Assembly: GCF_014212135.1 (NCBI RefSeq)
Contig: NZ_JACJVQ010000011.1
Span: 124,001-188,000 of the forward strand
Reading direction: 5' to 3'
DNA length: 64,000 nucleotides
From: Cohnella thailandensis
GTDB taxonomy: Bacteria; Bacillota; Bacilli; Paenibacillales; Paenibacillaceae
Positions 35,939-45,705 of this stretch are shown here, in pieces. A program made the translations under genes and the position numbers. The notes under the pieces were generated by a model. The model did no database searches. It saw nothing but the letters and a program-made list of their open reading frames with translations, and was not told the DNA's origin. Positions within the stretch are counted from its first letter, which is position 1; every line of letters begins with the position of its first letter.

Positions 35939-36681
35939 TAAGCGTCCTCCTCGGCCTCTCTAAGAATCGATGCCAAGCGGTCCGGGTAGTCCGTAATGAT
36001 GCCCGCCACACCCGCTTCAACCAATCTCCGCATGGTTACGGAGTCGTTGACCGTAAACGGATGATAAACGATGCCTTTGGCGGCGGCTTGCTCCACCCAT
36101 TCCGGCAGCACCGCGTAGAAGTATGCGTGAAGCGCATCCGCTTTGATTCCGGCCGCATACTCCCAGGGCTCGTACAAGCCTTCCATATACAGAATTCCCG
36201 TACGGATCTCCGGGGCCAGCAGCTTGCATTTGACAAGGGAATAGTGGTTGAAGCTGGAGATCACCGCCTGGTCCGAGAGCCCGAACCGGCGAATCTCCGC
36301 GATCACGGCTTCCTCGAGGCCGGGGTAGAGAACGACGCCGTTCTTCAGCTCGATATTGACCAACGTTTGCGTTCCGCTAACGAGCTCCAGCAGCTCCGCC
36401 AGCGTCGGAATCCTCTCTCCATGGAACTCCGGACCGAACCAGGAGCCGGCATCCATCTGCTTGATCTCTTCCAGGGTCGCGTCTTTAACCAGCTTGGGAG
36501 AGCCCGTCGTGCGCTGAAGCTGTTCGTCGTGAATCAGAACGAGCTGCCCGTCCTTCGTCATCTGCACGTCCGTCTCGATTCCCGTCGCTCCCAGCTCGAT
36601 TGCTTTTACGAACGCCGCCATCGTATTCTCCGGACAATAAGCCGAAGCTCCGCGATGCGCGAAATTGATCACGTCTGCCAC
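35938..36681 (-). CDS. Glycerophosphodiester phosphodiesterase, cytosolic (247 aa)
   Basis: Hydrolyses glycerophosphodiesters to glycerol-3-phosphate and an alcohol. GDPD motifs: HRGASAYCPENT (catalytic His), ETDVQMTKDGQLVLIHDEQ (metal Glu/Asp and second His), NIELK (metal Glu), and a C-terminal FTVNDSVTMRRLVEAGVAGIITDYPD. No signal peptide, so it acts inside the cell like UgpQ. First gene of an operon with the MFS transporter. Confidence 0.95.
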   Translation of the reverse strand: MADVINFAHRGASAYCPENTMAAFVKAIELGATGIETDVQMTKDGQLVLIHDEQLQRTTGSPKLVKDATLEEIKQMDAGSWFGPEFHGERIPTLAELLELVSGTQTLVNIELKNGVVLYPGLEEAVIAEIRRFGLSDQAVISSFNHYSLVKCKLLAPEIRTGILYMEGLYEPWEYAAGIKADALHAYFYAVLPEWVEQAAAKGIVYHPFTVNDSVTMRRLVEAGVAGIITDYPDRLASILREAEEDA

Positions 36682-36822
36682 TCATCCATTCCCCCAACCG
36701 AACGTTTTAATAGGTTAATCATCAGAATTATACAGGATACTAACGTAAAGATAACCCGATTTGTGTTAAAAAGGAAGCGTTGTCATAGACAGTTTAGTTG
36801 CCTTGTCCCCATTGCCCGACTG

Positions 36823-37004
36823 TAACGGAACTGAGAGCCCTTATTAGGTACCAAAAACCGGTTTTGAAGTTTTAACGGAACTGAGAGCCTCTATTTTGAA
36901 GAAATCTTATTTAAAAGGACATCCCGGCGAAAATAAAGGCTCTGGCTTCCGTTAGATTTGAAAAGAGGCGATTTAAGCGAAAATAACGGCTCTCAGTTCC
37001 GTTA
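36823..37004. repeat. R3 repeat cluster: TAACGGAACTGAGAGCC, two direct and two inverted copies
   Basis: Direct copies at 36823-36839 and 36873-36889 (50 bp apart), inverted copies at 36938-36954 (three mismatches) and 36988-37004 (exact, again 50 bp apart). The whole is a palindrome of 50-bp-period repeats around a central ~48-bp gap. Confidence 0.85.
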
Positions 37005-37029
37005 GGGATAAGAAACGATCGGTGCTCCA

Positions 37030-37077
37030 TGCAAAAAAACTGCCCTTATGCTGCTTTCGCAATCCGGGCAGGTCTTT
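37030..37077 (-). terminator. Terminator of the 170-aa gene
   Basis: Minus strand CTGCCC pairs with GGGCAG across a 22-nt loop that can fold internally, then TTTTTTT. Confidence 0.65.
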
Positions 37078-37096
37078 TCTTCGTTTAGGCGACTCT

Positions 37097-37609
37097 TTAT
37101 TGGACGGCTGCCTTATCCGCTATCGCCTGGGCTTCCTCATAGTCCGTTGCCGGCGCCGCAATGGTCAATCCTTTTGCCGACTTGCTGCTTCCCTCCACCG
37201 GCTCGAATACCGAAATCCGGAGCCGATCGAAGCCGCCCTCCTTCCAGATCGAACCGAACGTCCTCAGGATCGGCCGGCCATTCGAGACCGTGTCATAGAC
37301 AAGATAGCCTTCTCCATTGTTGATATCTTTGTCGAAGGTAACTTGGGAGAGATCGTAGGAGTCCGTGTAATCGTACCCCTCAACCGTAATTTTGCCGCGG
37401 AAGTACTCTTCCCGGAACAACGGCTTATAAAGGGTTCCTTGAATGGTAACGGCCGTCTTGCCGGCGGATGCGGCATCGCCGTCGCGGAATTCGATCGCTT
37501 CGTAGCTGGCGTCGATCGTCTTCGGAAATTTGTAGGACCAGCCAAAGGCCAACGCTGCGCAAATGATCGCGAATGCGACGATAAGGATCGTTCTCGTCTT
37601 TCTGCTCAT
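37097..37609 (-). CDS. Membrane-anchored extracellular protein, unknown (170 aa)
   Basis: Residues 6-24 form a single membrane helix or uncleaved signal (ILIVAFAIICAALAFGW). The rest is a beta-rich extracellular domain with Tyr/Asp/Gly-rich strands (GTLYKPLFREEYFRGKITVEGYDY). I do not recognise the family. Monocistronic between two repeat-rich intergenic regions, with its own terminator. Confidence 0.7.
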   Translation of the reverse strand: MSRKTRTILIVAFAIICAALAFGWSYKFPKTIDASYEAIEFRDGDAASAGKTAVTIQGTLYKPLFREEYFRGKITVEGYDYTDSYDLSQVTFDKDINNGEGYLVYDTVSNGRPILRTFGSIWKEGGFDRLRISVFEPVEGSSKSAKGLTIAAPATDYEEAQAIADKAAVQ

Positions 37610-37941
37610 CCTGAACTCCTTCGCCCGGCGAATTTTCTCTTACTTCGCCTATCGTTGCTTCCATCTTATCATTATGTCGGTCAAAAGTCGCGTTAACGGG
37701 GGGAGGCGGGGAGCGAGTCTTATTCGGAAAAAGCTCAAAAAAACCCACTATCCCATTCTCTCAGAGTCTGAGTGGCGGGGATAGTGGGTTTGCCTTATCC
37801 CCTCCTGTCAGAAGTCTGAGCCTTGGGGATAGTGGGTTTTCCTGAACCGAAGGGATAGTGGGTTTTCTGCCCAAGACGGATAGCAAAGCTTCTTCACGGA
37901 ATGCCCTATTCAACACATGACAATAATCAGAAAGCCAAGGG
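37610..37941. other. Intergenic region of ~330 bp with R2 hairpin repeats
   Basis: The left half is the promoter region of the 170-aa gene. The rest is R2 copy B and unremarkable sequence. No gene seen. Confidence 0.5.
37737..37866. repeat. Hairpin repeat family R2, copy B (compound)
   Basis: First unit 37737-37791: arms AACCCACTATCCC and GGGATAGTGGGTT around CTCAGA-GTCTGAG. Two further GGGATAGTGGGTTTT half-elements follow to 37866. It lies just past the end of the FAD oxidoreductase gene, in terminator position. Confidence 0.8.
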
Positions 37942-39327
37942 TCAAACCAAGCCGGAGGCGCCATACCGACGCTCCTCGCCCAACCAGGCTCCCTGCTCTA
38001 GAAGGCGTTGCTGGAGCGATTCTATCGGCACGCCGCGGGACGAACATGCATCTCCCAAGCTTAAGGCGATGGCGGCCGCGGTGCCGGCCGCCTGGCCCAT
38101 CGCGAAGCAGTTCGGCATCACGCGAAGGGAGCCTTGGACGATCCGGTCGGAGGAAGCCGCGCGCCCCGGCACCCACAGATTATCGATTCCCAGCGGAAGC
38201 AAAACCCGATAAGGTACGCCATGGGATTGTCCCGGAGGGAGATGATTGATCGTCATGCCGCCCTTGCTGCTCGCCATATGGATGTCGATGTAGTAGGCAT
38301 TGCGCGCGATGTCGTCGGGGAACGAACGGGCCGCGACGAAATCATCCGCCGTCAGCACGTAATCCCCCCGAATTCGGCGGGTTTCCCGTATGCCGAGCTG
38401 TTCGCCGCTCGCGACCAGATGGGCCTGTTCGAAGCCAGGAACGTACCGGCGGAAAAACCGGACCTGCCGATCGGCCAACCTCCGTCCTTCCACGGCTCCC
38501 CGCGTCAGGTCCTCCGCCCTCGTGCCGTCCACTCCGAAGACGTGGCCGAAGTTGACGCCGACCAGATAATCGCTCACCCAGGCCAAGCCGGAGACGCACT
38601 TGCGCCCTTCCGGCAGCGCCCCCTCGGCTATCGCGCGTTCGACCGTCTTATGAAGCTGTCCCGTGTCTCCCGTCTCCGCCAAGAATCGGTTGAACGCCTG
38701 CCGGTCTACATTGGCGAGCAGATAGCACATGCTTCCCGGCTGCAGTTCGCCCTGCTCTCCGCCCTTCTGGAACGGAACTCCGGCCAGAGCCGCCAGATCG
38801 GCGTCCCCCGTCGCGTCGATCAGGCAACGGCACCGGACGAACGACCTTCCCGACTTATTGACGATGACGATCCCTTCGACTCTTCTCTTATCCTCCGAAA
38901 GAACGACATCATAGACGAAGGTATGGAAAAGAAGCCGGGCTCCGCTCTCGATGGCCGCTTCGTCATAGACGCGCTTCAAGACCTCCGGATCGATCGGCAC
39001 CCAATCCAGCGCGTTCTCGTATTCCTTCCGGTAATCCTCGCGGCACTCCCGCTTCATTCGCTCCATGAGCTCCAGGCCGATCCCGCGAACGATCGGTTTC
39101 TCCTTGTCGGTGAACGGACAGAATGCCGGGACCAGCGATACCGTCCCCATCCCGCCGAGGTATCCGCGCTGCTCGATCAACAGCGTCTTCGCTCCGTTCG
39201 CTGCCGCGGCGATCGCCGCCGCGGTTCCCGCCGCTCCTCCTCCCGCAACGACTACATCCGCCTCGTGAGAGACGGGGATGATCGCCTCCGGGAGTCGTAT
39301 CTGCTTCCTTGCTCCGCTATCCTTCAT
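37942..39327 (-). CDS. FAD-dependent oxidoreductase, FAD_oxidored family (461 aa)
   Basis: N-terminal dinucleotide-binding motif VVVAGGGAAGTAAAIAAA, ERGYLGG-type motif (here EQRGYLGGMGT), mid-chain CLIDATGDADLAALAGVPF and a C-terminal FAD contact (RVMPNCFAMGQAAGTAAAIAL). This family is often found in sugar-utilisation clusters of Paenibacillus and relatives, but its substrate is not established; oxidation of a sugar or inositol-like intermediate is possible. Start at 39327 is set by GGAGGAG 8 nt upstream; the longer frame is unsupported. Last gene of the polysaccharide locus, 85 nt after the glycosidase. Confidence 0.88.
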   Translation of the reverse strand: MKDSGARKQIRLPEAIIPVSHEADVVVAGGGAAGTAAAIAAAANGAKTLLIEQRGYLGGMGTVSLVPAFCPFTDKEKPIVRGIGLELMERMKRECREDYRKEYENALDWVPIDPEVLKRVYDEAAIESGARLLFHTFVYDVVLSEDKRRVEGIVIVNKSGRSFVRCRCLIDATGDADLAALAGVPFQKGGEQGELQPGSMCYLLANVDRQAFNRFLAETGDTGQLHKTVERAIAEGALPEGRKCVSGLAWVSDYLVGVNFGHVFGVDGTRAEDLTRGAVEGRRLADRQVRFFRRYVPGFEQAHLVASGEQLGIRETRRIRGDYVLTADDFVAARSFPDDIARNAYYIDIHMASSKGGMTINHLPPGQSHGVPYRVLLPLGIDNLWVPGRAASSDRIVQGSLRVMPNCFAMGQAAGTAAAIALSLGDACSSRGVPIESLQQRLLEQGAWLGEERRYGASGLV

Positions 39328-39412
39328 GCTGGATTCTCCTCCGTTCAAGTAAGCAGGGCTGCCTCTCCGCTTCAAGCGGCGGAAGCAACCCTCGTCCCGT
39401 TGCAGGTTCTTT

Positions 39413-42400
39413 CTACAGCTTCATCAGCCGCAAGTTGTCGAACGCCAAGGTGTAGGAATTGCTGCCCGGGTCCTTGCCGGCGATCTGGAACTTGAATGCT
39501 TTGTTGCCCGCCGACCCGAACGTTATCGTTCCAAGGCTGACGATCTCGTAGCCCTGAACGGGACTATACAGGTCGATAGGATAGCTCTGCGGCGTCCCGT
39601 CGACGTATAGCTGGGCGGTTCCTCGGTCCGGATGCTTCTTCACCCTCGCGCTTAGCGAGTAGGTACCGGGAGCCGGCACGCTCACCGCGTACTGCACCCA
39701 ATCGCCGACCGCGTTGAAGCCGCTGTAGTTCAGCGATCCGCCGCTCGCCGCGGAATCGGCCGAATTGGCGGAGGAGTCTCCGGACGAGACGGTCGTCGTT
39801 AAACTTTCCGCCTCTAGCGAAGTCGGCTGCCTCGTGAGCGTAATGAGGTCGGTCGCCAGCGTATACTGGCTGCTGGCCGCGTTCTTGCCGGTCGATTGGA
39901 AGCGGAATGCCTTGCTTCCGGAAGATGCGACCGTGACGTTGCCGAGATCGACGGTGACGAACGCGGGCGAGCTCTGGTATTGATCGACCGGAGAGCCCAC
40001 GGCGACGCCGTCCACGTATAGCTGCGCGATGCCGCGGTCCGGGTGCTTCTTCACTCGTACCTTCACGTTGTAGGTGCCGGGCTCCGGCACGTTCACCGCG
40101 TATTGCACCCACCCGCCGACGCCACCCGGGTTCCCGTAGGCGAGAGAGCCGCCGCTCGCCGAACCGTCGGCGCCGACCGCCGTCGAGCCGCCGCTCGATA
40201 CCGTGGCGGTAAGCGATTCCGCTTCGTAGCGGGCCGGCTCGACCGCCAGCGGAGGAAGCGCCAGATCCGGGGACCGGTACGTGAGCCGGATCGAGTCGGT
40301 CGCCAGCGTGTACTGGCCGCTGGCCGCGTTCTTGCCCGTCAGCTCGAACCGGAACGCCTTGTCTCCGGCCGACGAGAACGTCTTATCGCCGAGATTCACT
40401 TCCACGAAGCTTTGCGTACTCGCGTATTGGTCGACGGGAGCCCCTTGGGCGACGCCGTCGATGTACAATTGCCCGATGCCGCGGTCCGGATGCTTCTTCA
40501 CCCGGACCTTCACGTTATAGGTGCCCGAGCTCGGGACGTTAACCGTATACTGCGCCCATCCCCCGACGGCGTTGCCGTTGGCGTAGCTCAGGGCGCCGCC
40601 GCTCGCGAGCGAGTCGGTCCCGTTCGCGTTCGTGCCGCCGGCCGACATCGTGATCGGCAACGTCTCCGCCTCGTGCTTGAAGCCCGACTCGTACATGACG
40701 CTGCCGGTTCCGCCGGAACCGATCGCCACTTCCCGGATAACCGTCTTGTTCGCCGAGCGGTCATAGAGAATGACCTTGCCCGTCGTTCCCGAAGCTCCCG
40801 TCGCGGTCACCGTAAGGGTCGACTCTCCGGCGCTCGTCGTATACGAAGCGATCTTTTCGTCCGCGTACAATACTTGCAGATCGGCCGTTGCGTTATCCTT
40901 CTGGAAGTAGAACGCCTTGCCCCTCGACGTGTTCTCTCCGAGATTGACCGTAAAGCCCGGCGCCTTGAGCTGCGCTCCCGTAAACCTGCCTTTGAACTTA
41001 TAATTTATCGTGCCGTTGTCGTCCATCGAGACGTCCTCCACGAGATACGTCTTCGAGCTGTCCAGCCAGCGCAGGTTCAGCGTGACGTCATTGACGGCGG
41101 TATCCATGCCCGCGGCGGTGACGATAAGCAGAGCCTTGCTCTTATCGTCCGGCGCGTACATCCAGGCGTACGGACCGGTCGTGTCGTAGTTCGGACCCGC
41201 GTACAGAGGCCGGACGATTCCGTCCGTAAGCTCCTTGATCCGAGGGCTCTTCCTCCAGTCGTTGAATTTCTTCAGCGTCGCGATGCCGGCGGCGCTCCAG
41301 GTAGCCGGGTCTTTGGCGTACTTGATCGCCCTGGCGAGCATGTGCGAATAATAATCTTCCGTCTTGCCCGACACGAGCCCGCCGTAATAGACGGAGCTCA
41401 TCGGGAGATAGCCGAAGTGGTTCATGCCGATGAGAATTTCTTTGTCCACGTTGCCCTTCGACGAGACGAAGCCGTTATCCCCGATGTGCAGAAGACCGAT
41501 ATTGCGATCCCCTTGGGTCGGATAAATGTCGACCTCGCTCGTCACCTTCATCAGGAAGTCCGGGTTGCGGGAGACGACGTCGTTCATGTAATTCCGAACG
41601 AGGACGTTCTTGCGGTACACGCTGTCGCTTACGTGCGAGGTCGCCGTGTCCGCCGCGTTCGGCCAATACTCGGTCAGGTCGATCATCTGGTGGGACAAAT
41701 TGTAGTTCGGGATCATGAAGTCCTCGACCTGGCCGCGCTTGAACTCGATGTTCGCCGGATCGGCCAGATCGCGTCCCGCGTTATGGTTGTCGCCGGTCAT
41801 GCTGAACCACAGGCCGAACTTCATCCCGTTAGCGACAATGGTATCCGTCAAGCTCTGCAGGTCGTTCGTGAACGAGCTGACCGGAGTCGTCGAGTCCCGC
41901 GTCACGTTCCATAAATCGTCCGGCATGATCATGTCCATGCCCGCCTGCACGGCCTTCGGAATGACCGTGTTGCGATAGTACGATTCGGTGCGGTTATTCA
42001 GCCACTCCCAATCGTTGACGATGAAGACGGACGACGTATCGTGATACTTGAAGCGCTTGCGGAAATGCTCCTCCATCGCCATCCGCCCGTCCAGGCTATC
42101 CCCGACGAAGGCGGTCATGTCGACCGCGATATACTCGAACTCTTCCCCCGGAAACAGGACAAGCTGCAGGGAACCGGGATTCGTCGACACCTTCACGCCG
42201 TCGATGCCACTCCAGGCGTTGATCGCGGCGAACGGCAGCCGGTCCGGAGCGTCCTGCGTCTTCCAGTTCATCTCCGGCTGGACGATCCAGCCGTCTCCCG
42301 TGTCGTACCGGGTAATGGCGTTCCTGCCCGTATTCGGCGCCAGCGCGCCGGTCGTGCTGCTCCAGGTCATGTTCGGCACGTAATGGATCGTATGGGCGTC

Positions 42401-42949
42401 GTTCGGAAAATTAAGCGCGATAATGTCCGAGGCGCCGATCGTCTTCTCCGAGCTGTCGTTGTTCTGAATCGTATTGTAGTAGCGCAAACCCGCCTTGTCG
42501 TTGTACAGCTCGAACTTTAGCCGAACGGTCACGTTATGCGGCGTTGTTCTCGTAATCGGAATGACCAGCTCCTTGCCCCAATTGGCGCCGAACTTGTCGA
42601 TATCCGTTATCGCATCCGTTCCCAGCGTCCAACCGCCGTCGTTGGAATAAAGATCGCTTCCCTCGTAATCGTAGTAGAACAGATGCTTGCTGCCGCCGCC
42701 GGTCAAATACTCGCGTCCCGCGGCCTTGTTGTAGAAGCTGGTCATCTCGATGCTGCCGCCGGAGAAAACGACGACCACCCGAAGAACGTCGTTCTCCAGC
42801 GTCCACGTATTGCCGTTTTTCGTGATGCCCGCTCCTGCCGCGGACGCTTCCTGCGGCTGCGTATCCTTCGCGAACGGAATTCCGGTAAAGAGCAATCCCG
42901 CGATCAACGTCAAGCATAATGCCATTCTCAAGCCCATTTTCAACATCAT
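39413..42949 (-). CDS. Secreted glycosidase with GH36/clan-D-like barrel and three CBM35/6-like modules (1178 aa)
   Basis: Signal peptide ~1-38. Residues ~40-300 resemble the beta-supersandwich of clan GH-D enzymes. A (beta/alpha)8-like region at ~305-620 has MDMIMPDDLWN, NGMKFGLWFSMTGDNH and MIDLTEYWPN, where acidic residues could be catalytic; the exact family is not certain. A beta domain follows. C-terminal modules at ~775-905, 915-1045 and 1050-1178 each carry an EAE(S/T)L start, GGWVQY and KVRVKKHPDRGI, typical of CBM35/6 carbohydrate binders. Extracellular arm of the polysaccharide locus; likely releases oligosaccharides for the adjacent ABC importer. Confidence 0.8.
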   Translation of the reverse strand: MMLKMGLRMALCLTLIAGLLFTGIPFAKDTQPQEASAAGAGITKNGNTWTLENDVLRVVVVFSGGSIEMTSFYNKAAGREYLTGGGSKHLFYYDYEGSDLYSNDGGWTLGTDAITDIDKFGANWGKELVIPITRTTPHNVTVRLKFELYNDKAGLRYYNTIQNNDSSEKTIGASDIIALNFPNDAHTIHYVPNMTWSSTTGALAPNTGRNAITRYDTGDGWIVQPEMNWKTQDAPDRLPFAAINAWSGIDGVKVSTNPGSLQLVLFPGEEFEYIAVDMTAFVGDSLDGRMAMEEHFRKRFKYHDTSSVFIVNDWEWLNNRTESYYRNTVIPKAVQAGMDMIMPDDLWNVTRDSTTPVSSFTNDLQSLTDTIVANGMKFGLWFSMTGDNHNAGRDLADPANIEFKRGQVEDFMIPNYNLSHQMIDLTEYWPNAADTATSHVSDSVYRKNVLVRNYMNDVVSRNPDFLMKVTSEVDIYPTQGDRNIGLLHIGDNGFVSSKGNVDKEILIGMNHFGYLPMSSVYYGGLVSGKTEDYYSHMLARAIKYAKDPATWSAAGIATLKKFNDWRKSPRIKELTDGIVRPLYAGPNYDTTGPYAWMYAPDDKSKALLIVTAAGMDTAVNDVTLNLRWLDSSKTYLVEDVSMDDNGTINYKFKGRFTGAQLKAPGFTVNLGENTSRGKAFYFQKDNATADLQVLYADEKIASYTTSAGESTLTVTATGASGTTGKVILYDRSANKTVIREVAIGSGGTGSVMYESGFKHEAETLPITMSAGGTNANGTDSLASGGALSYANGNAVGGWAQYTVNVPSSGTYNVKVRVKKHPDRGIGQLYIDGVAQGAPVDQYASTQSFVEVNLGDKTFSSAGDKAFRFELTGKNAASGQYTLATDSIRLTYRSPDLALPPLAVEPARYEAESLTATVSSGGSTAVGADGSASGGSLAYGNPGGVGGWVQYAVNVPEPGTYNVKVRVKKHPDRGIAQLYVDGVAVGSPVDQYQSSPAFVTVDLGNVTVASSGSKAFRFQSTGKNAASSQYTLATDLITLTRQPTSLEAESLTTTVSSGDSSANSADSAASGGSLNYSGFNAVGDWVQYAVSVPAPGTYSLSARVKKHPDRGTAQLYVDGTPQSYPIDLYSPVQGYEIVSLGTITFGSAGNKAFKFQIAGKDPGSNSYTLAFDNLRLMKL

Positions 42950-43107
42950 GATGCCCCCTTTTGCCCATAGGAAAGTAACATGACTTCACCAGCCATGCTC
43001 GCGAAACGCTATCGTAAAGGTAAGGCTGATCACCCGCAAACCGCCGACAACCGGTCTTCTCCGCCATCCGCGGCTTGCGGGCACCGAAAGCTAAGCTCCT
43101 TCTTTGC

Positions 43108-44730
43108 TTACTTGCCGAGCGAGTTCATGAAGTCCACGTATTCCTTCTCCGCGTCCGCGGTTGCCGGGTACCATTCCTTCTCGAGGAATTCCTTGAACTT
43201 CGCTTCGTCGATGGCTCCCGTGATGTAGGCGATCTCCTTCTCGTCCTTCTTCTTGACCAGGTCCGGAATGCTGGAATTCAGGTTAAGGATCTTCGGCGAG
43301 CGCACGGCCGGCACGTTGACGGCGGTCATCTGCTTCAGGGCTTCGTCCAGCTGCGCCTGATAGACGGCCAGTCTCTCCGGCGTATCTCCGTTGACGATAG
43401 AAGCGCCGTCTCCGTTAATCGCGTTAGCCGGAGTCAGATAGGTGCTGGAGATCGTCTTCAGCTTATTCGCCTGTTCTTCGGTTCTCGTGATCAGCTTGGT
43501 CGACGGGTCGTAGCTATCGTACGTCAAGCCTTGGATGCCGATCTGGAACAGGGCGTTGGCTTCCGCCGTGTTGCCCCAATCGAGGAACGCGAGAATGTCG
43601 TCTACCTTCTTGGAGTCCTTCGGAATCATCCAGCCTCCCCACATGGCCGGCGTGATCCAATCGTACGCGACGCCTTGATCGTTCTTCAGGACGGCGTGGT
43701 AGCTGAAGATCTTCTCCGAATCCGGCAGCTTGGAGATGTTGCCGAGCACCGCCGTCTGATGGCCGTAGATGATTCCGACCTTGAATTGGTTCAATTTCTC
43801 TTGGTCGACGTAGATCTTGTTGATCAGGAACTCCGGATCGATCAGCTTCTCTTCGTTCAGCTGTCTCAGGTAAGTCAGGTAAGGCAGATAGCCGGACATC
43901 TTCTCGCGAATTTTATAATTCCCGTCCGTATCCTTCACGCCGTCCACGACCGGCAGGTTGAAGGCGGAGGTCAGGAAGTTCGTCGCGTTCCAGATCGTGT
44001 TGCGGCCGAGGTCCGGACCCGCCAAGGACAGGCCGTAGGTGTCGTCCTTGCCGTTGCCGTCGGGGTCGTTCTTGGCGAAGGCGCGCACGACCTCGGTGAA
44101 TTCGTCCAGCGTCGTCGGCGCCTTGAGCTGAAGCTTGTCGAGCCATTGCTGGTTGATGACGTAGCCCCAATGGTTGACGACGTTCGGCCTCGGGATGATA
44201 TAGGTTTTGCCGTCGTTTACCGACTTCACGGCATCCCACATTTCTTTGGTAATGTTATTCATGAGATTCGGATAATTCGCGATCTTGTCGTCCAGAGGCT
44301 CGAGCAGCCCGTTCTGCGCCCACTTCTCCATGTTCGCGTCCGCCCCGTTGCCCGCGGTTCCCCAGTTGTAGATCAGGTCCGGCAAGTCTCCCGACGCCAT
44401 CACGACCTGAAGCTTGTCGACGTAGTTGTTGATTGGAGGCGCTTCCACTTCCAACTTCACGTTGGCCAGCTTGCCCGCTTCCTCGATCACCGGATTGCCG
44501 TCGATGACGACGTCCGCGTTCACCCGGTTGAACATCTTGATCTTCACCGGCTCTTTGGTCTCTTGGGATGCCGATGCCGAGGAGGCAGAGGTAGTAGCCG
44601 GAGCCTTGGATTCGTTGCCGCCGGCGCCGCTCTCTTCGCCATTATTATTGGAGGAGCAAGCGGCCAGCGCGGTGGTCAGCAGAACGACGGACGTCAGAAC
44701 GCCGACTCGATTCGGATTGATTTTCCCCAT
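43108..44730 (-). CDS. Carbohydrate ABC transporter substrate-binding lipoprotein, YtcQ/LipO type (540 aa)
   Basis: Oligosaccharide receptor of family-1 solute-binding proteins. Signal peptide with lipobox LAACSS, then an Asn/Ser/Ala linker. Length ~540 and motifs such as WDAVKSVNDGKTYIIPRPNV match the large YtcQ/LplA group seen in Paenibacillus glycan loci. Precedes the glycosidase gene on the same strand, after the two permeases. Confidence 0.93.
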   Translation of the reverse strand: MGKINPNRVGVLTSVVLLTTALAACSSNNNGEESGAGGNESKAPATTSASSASASQETKEPVKIKMFNRVNADVVIDGNPVIEEAGKLANVKLEVEAPPINNYVDKLQVVMASGDLPDLIYNWGTAGNGADANMEKWAQNGLLEPLDDKIANYPNLMNNITKEMWDAVKSVNDGKTYIIPRPNVVNHWGYVINQQWLDKLQLKAPTTLDEFTEVVRAFAKNDPDGNGKDDTYGLSLAGPDLGRNTIWNATNFLTSAFNLPVVDGVKDTDGNYKIREKMSGYLPYLTYLRQLNEEKLIDPEFLINKIYVDQEKLNQFKVGIIYGHQTAVLGNISKLPDSEKIFSYHAVLKNDQGVAYDWITPAMWGGWMIPKDSKKVDDILAFLDWGNTAEANALFQIGIQGLTYDSYDPSTKLITRTEEQANKLKTISSTYLTPANAINGDGASIVNGDTPERLAVYQAQLDEALKQMTAVNVPAVRSPKILNLNSSIPDLVKKKDEKEIAYITGAIDEAKFKEFLEKEWYPATADAEKEYVDFMNSLGK

Positions 44731-44807
44731 GTGCGTATCCCCTTTAATATGTTTATATTAAAACTGCTTTGCGCAGCCTTAACCGGAATCGGAAGGGCAA
44801 GCCGGGC

Positions 44808-45680
44808 TTACCCTTTGATGGAACCGATCAGCATGCCTTTCATGAAGTACTTCTGCATAAACGGGAAGATTAATAGAATCGGAAGCGTGGAGAAAATGAT
44901 GATGGCCATCTTGATCGTAAATTCGGTGACTCCCGAGTTGGCGGCGTCCATGACGTCCCGCGCCACCCCTCCGCCGTCGACGACCAAATCTCTCACGATG
45001 AGCATAAGAGGCCATAGATCTCGTTTGGACGTGTAGATGATCGCGTTGAAGAACGTGTTCCACTGGGTGACCGCATGGAAAATAACGAAGGTCGCGATCG
45101 CCGGCTTGGAGAGCGGAATGATGATTCTCGCGAGAATCGTCACTTCGTTCGCCCCGTCGATCTGGGCGGATTCCTCCAGGCTGGACGGAATGTTCTGAAT
45201 GAAGCTTTTCATCAGGATCAGGTTGTAGGCTCCGAGCGCTCCCGGCAGAATCAAGCTCCACAGCGTGTTGTACAAGTCCAGCGACCGGATCAGGTAGAAG
45301 TTCGGGATCAAGCCGCCGTTAAAGAACATCGTGAAGGTGATCATCAGAAGGATGACGTTGCGGCCCTTCAGGTCCGGCTTGGAGAGCGGGTACGCGGTGA
45401 TGAGCATCAGGAAGATGTTGAGCGCCACTCCGGCGACCGTGATGATGATCGTGTTGCGGTATCCCGTCCATAGAACGGGCATCTCGAAGATTTGCTTGTA
45501 AGCGCCGAACTCCAGCTTATAGGGAATCAGCTTAAGCGGATGCTGCAAGTATTCCGTGTACGAGGTAACCGAGAAAGCCGCCACGTAGAGGAACGGGAAC
45601 AGGCAGACCAGCGCGAATATCGTAATGACCGTATAATTTAAGGAATCGAATAACTTGTCCTTGAAGGATCGAATCCCCAT
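44808..45680 (-). CDS. Carbohydrate ABC permease, LplC/YtcP type (290 aa)
   Basis: Six-helix permease; EAA loop EESAQIDGANEVTILARIIIPLSKP. Ends with the conserved MQKYFMKGMLIGSIKG of the YtcP/LplC group. Its partner is the gene at 45706. No ATPase is in the locus; this transporter class normally uses a shared MsmX-type ATPase encoded elsewhere. Confidence 0.95.
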   Translation of the reverse strand: MGIRSFKDKLFDSLNYTVITIFALVCLFPFLYVAAFSVTSYTEYLQHPLKLIPYKLEFGAYKQIFEMPVLWTGYRNTIIITVAGVALNIFLMLITAYPLSKPDLKGRNVILLMITFTMFFNGGLIPNFYLIRSLDLYNTLWSLILPGALGAYNLILMKSFIQNIPSSLEESAQIDGANEVTILARIIIPLSKPAIATFVIFHAVTQWNTFFNAIIYTSKRDLWPLMLIVRDLVVDGGGVARDVMDAANSGVTEFTIKMAIIIFSTLPILLIFPFMQKYFMKGMLIGSIKG

Positions 45681-45705
45681 CGTTGCTCCTCCTCTCTAGG
45701 TCCTT

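Larger units (their letters stand above)
36682..37096. other. Intergenic region of ~415 bp with inverted 50-bp-period repeats
   Basis: Contains the GDPD promoter region, the R3 repeat cluster (36823-37004) and the terminator of the 170-aa gene. No coding signal. Confidence 0.5.

Noticed and set aside
36823..37004. Riboswitch or T-box leader
   Set aside because: The symmetry is due to inverted copies of one 17-mer at fixed spacing, and no gene starts immediately downstream on either strand in a leader arrangement.
40043..41914. 623-residue plus-strand ORF
   Set aside because: Antisense to the three-CBM glycosidase; no motif.
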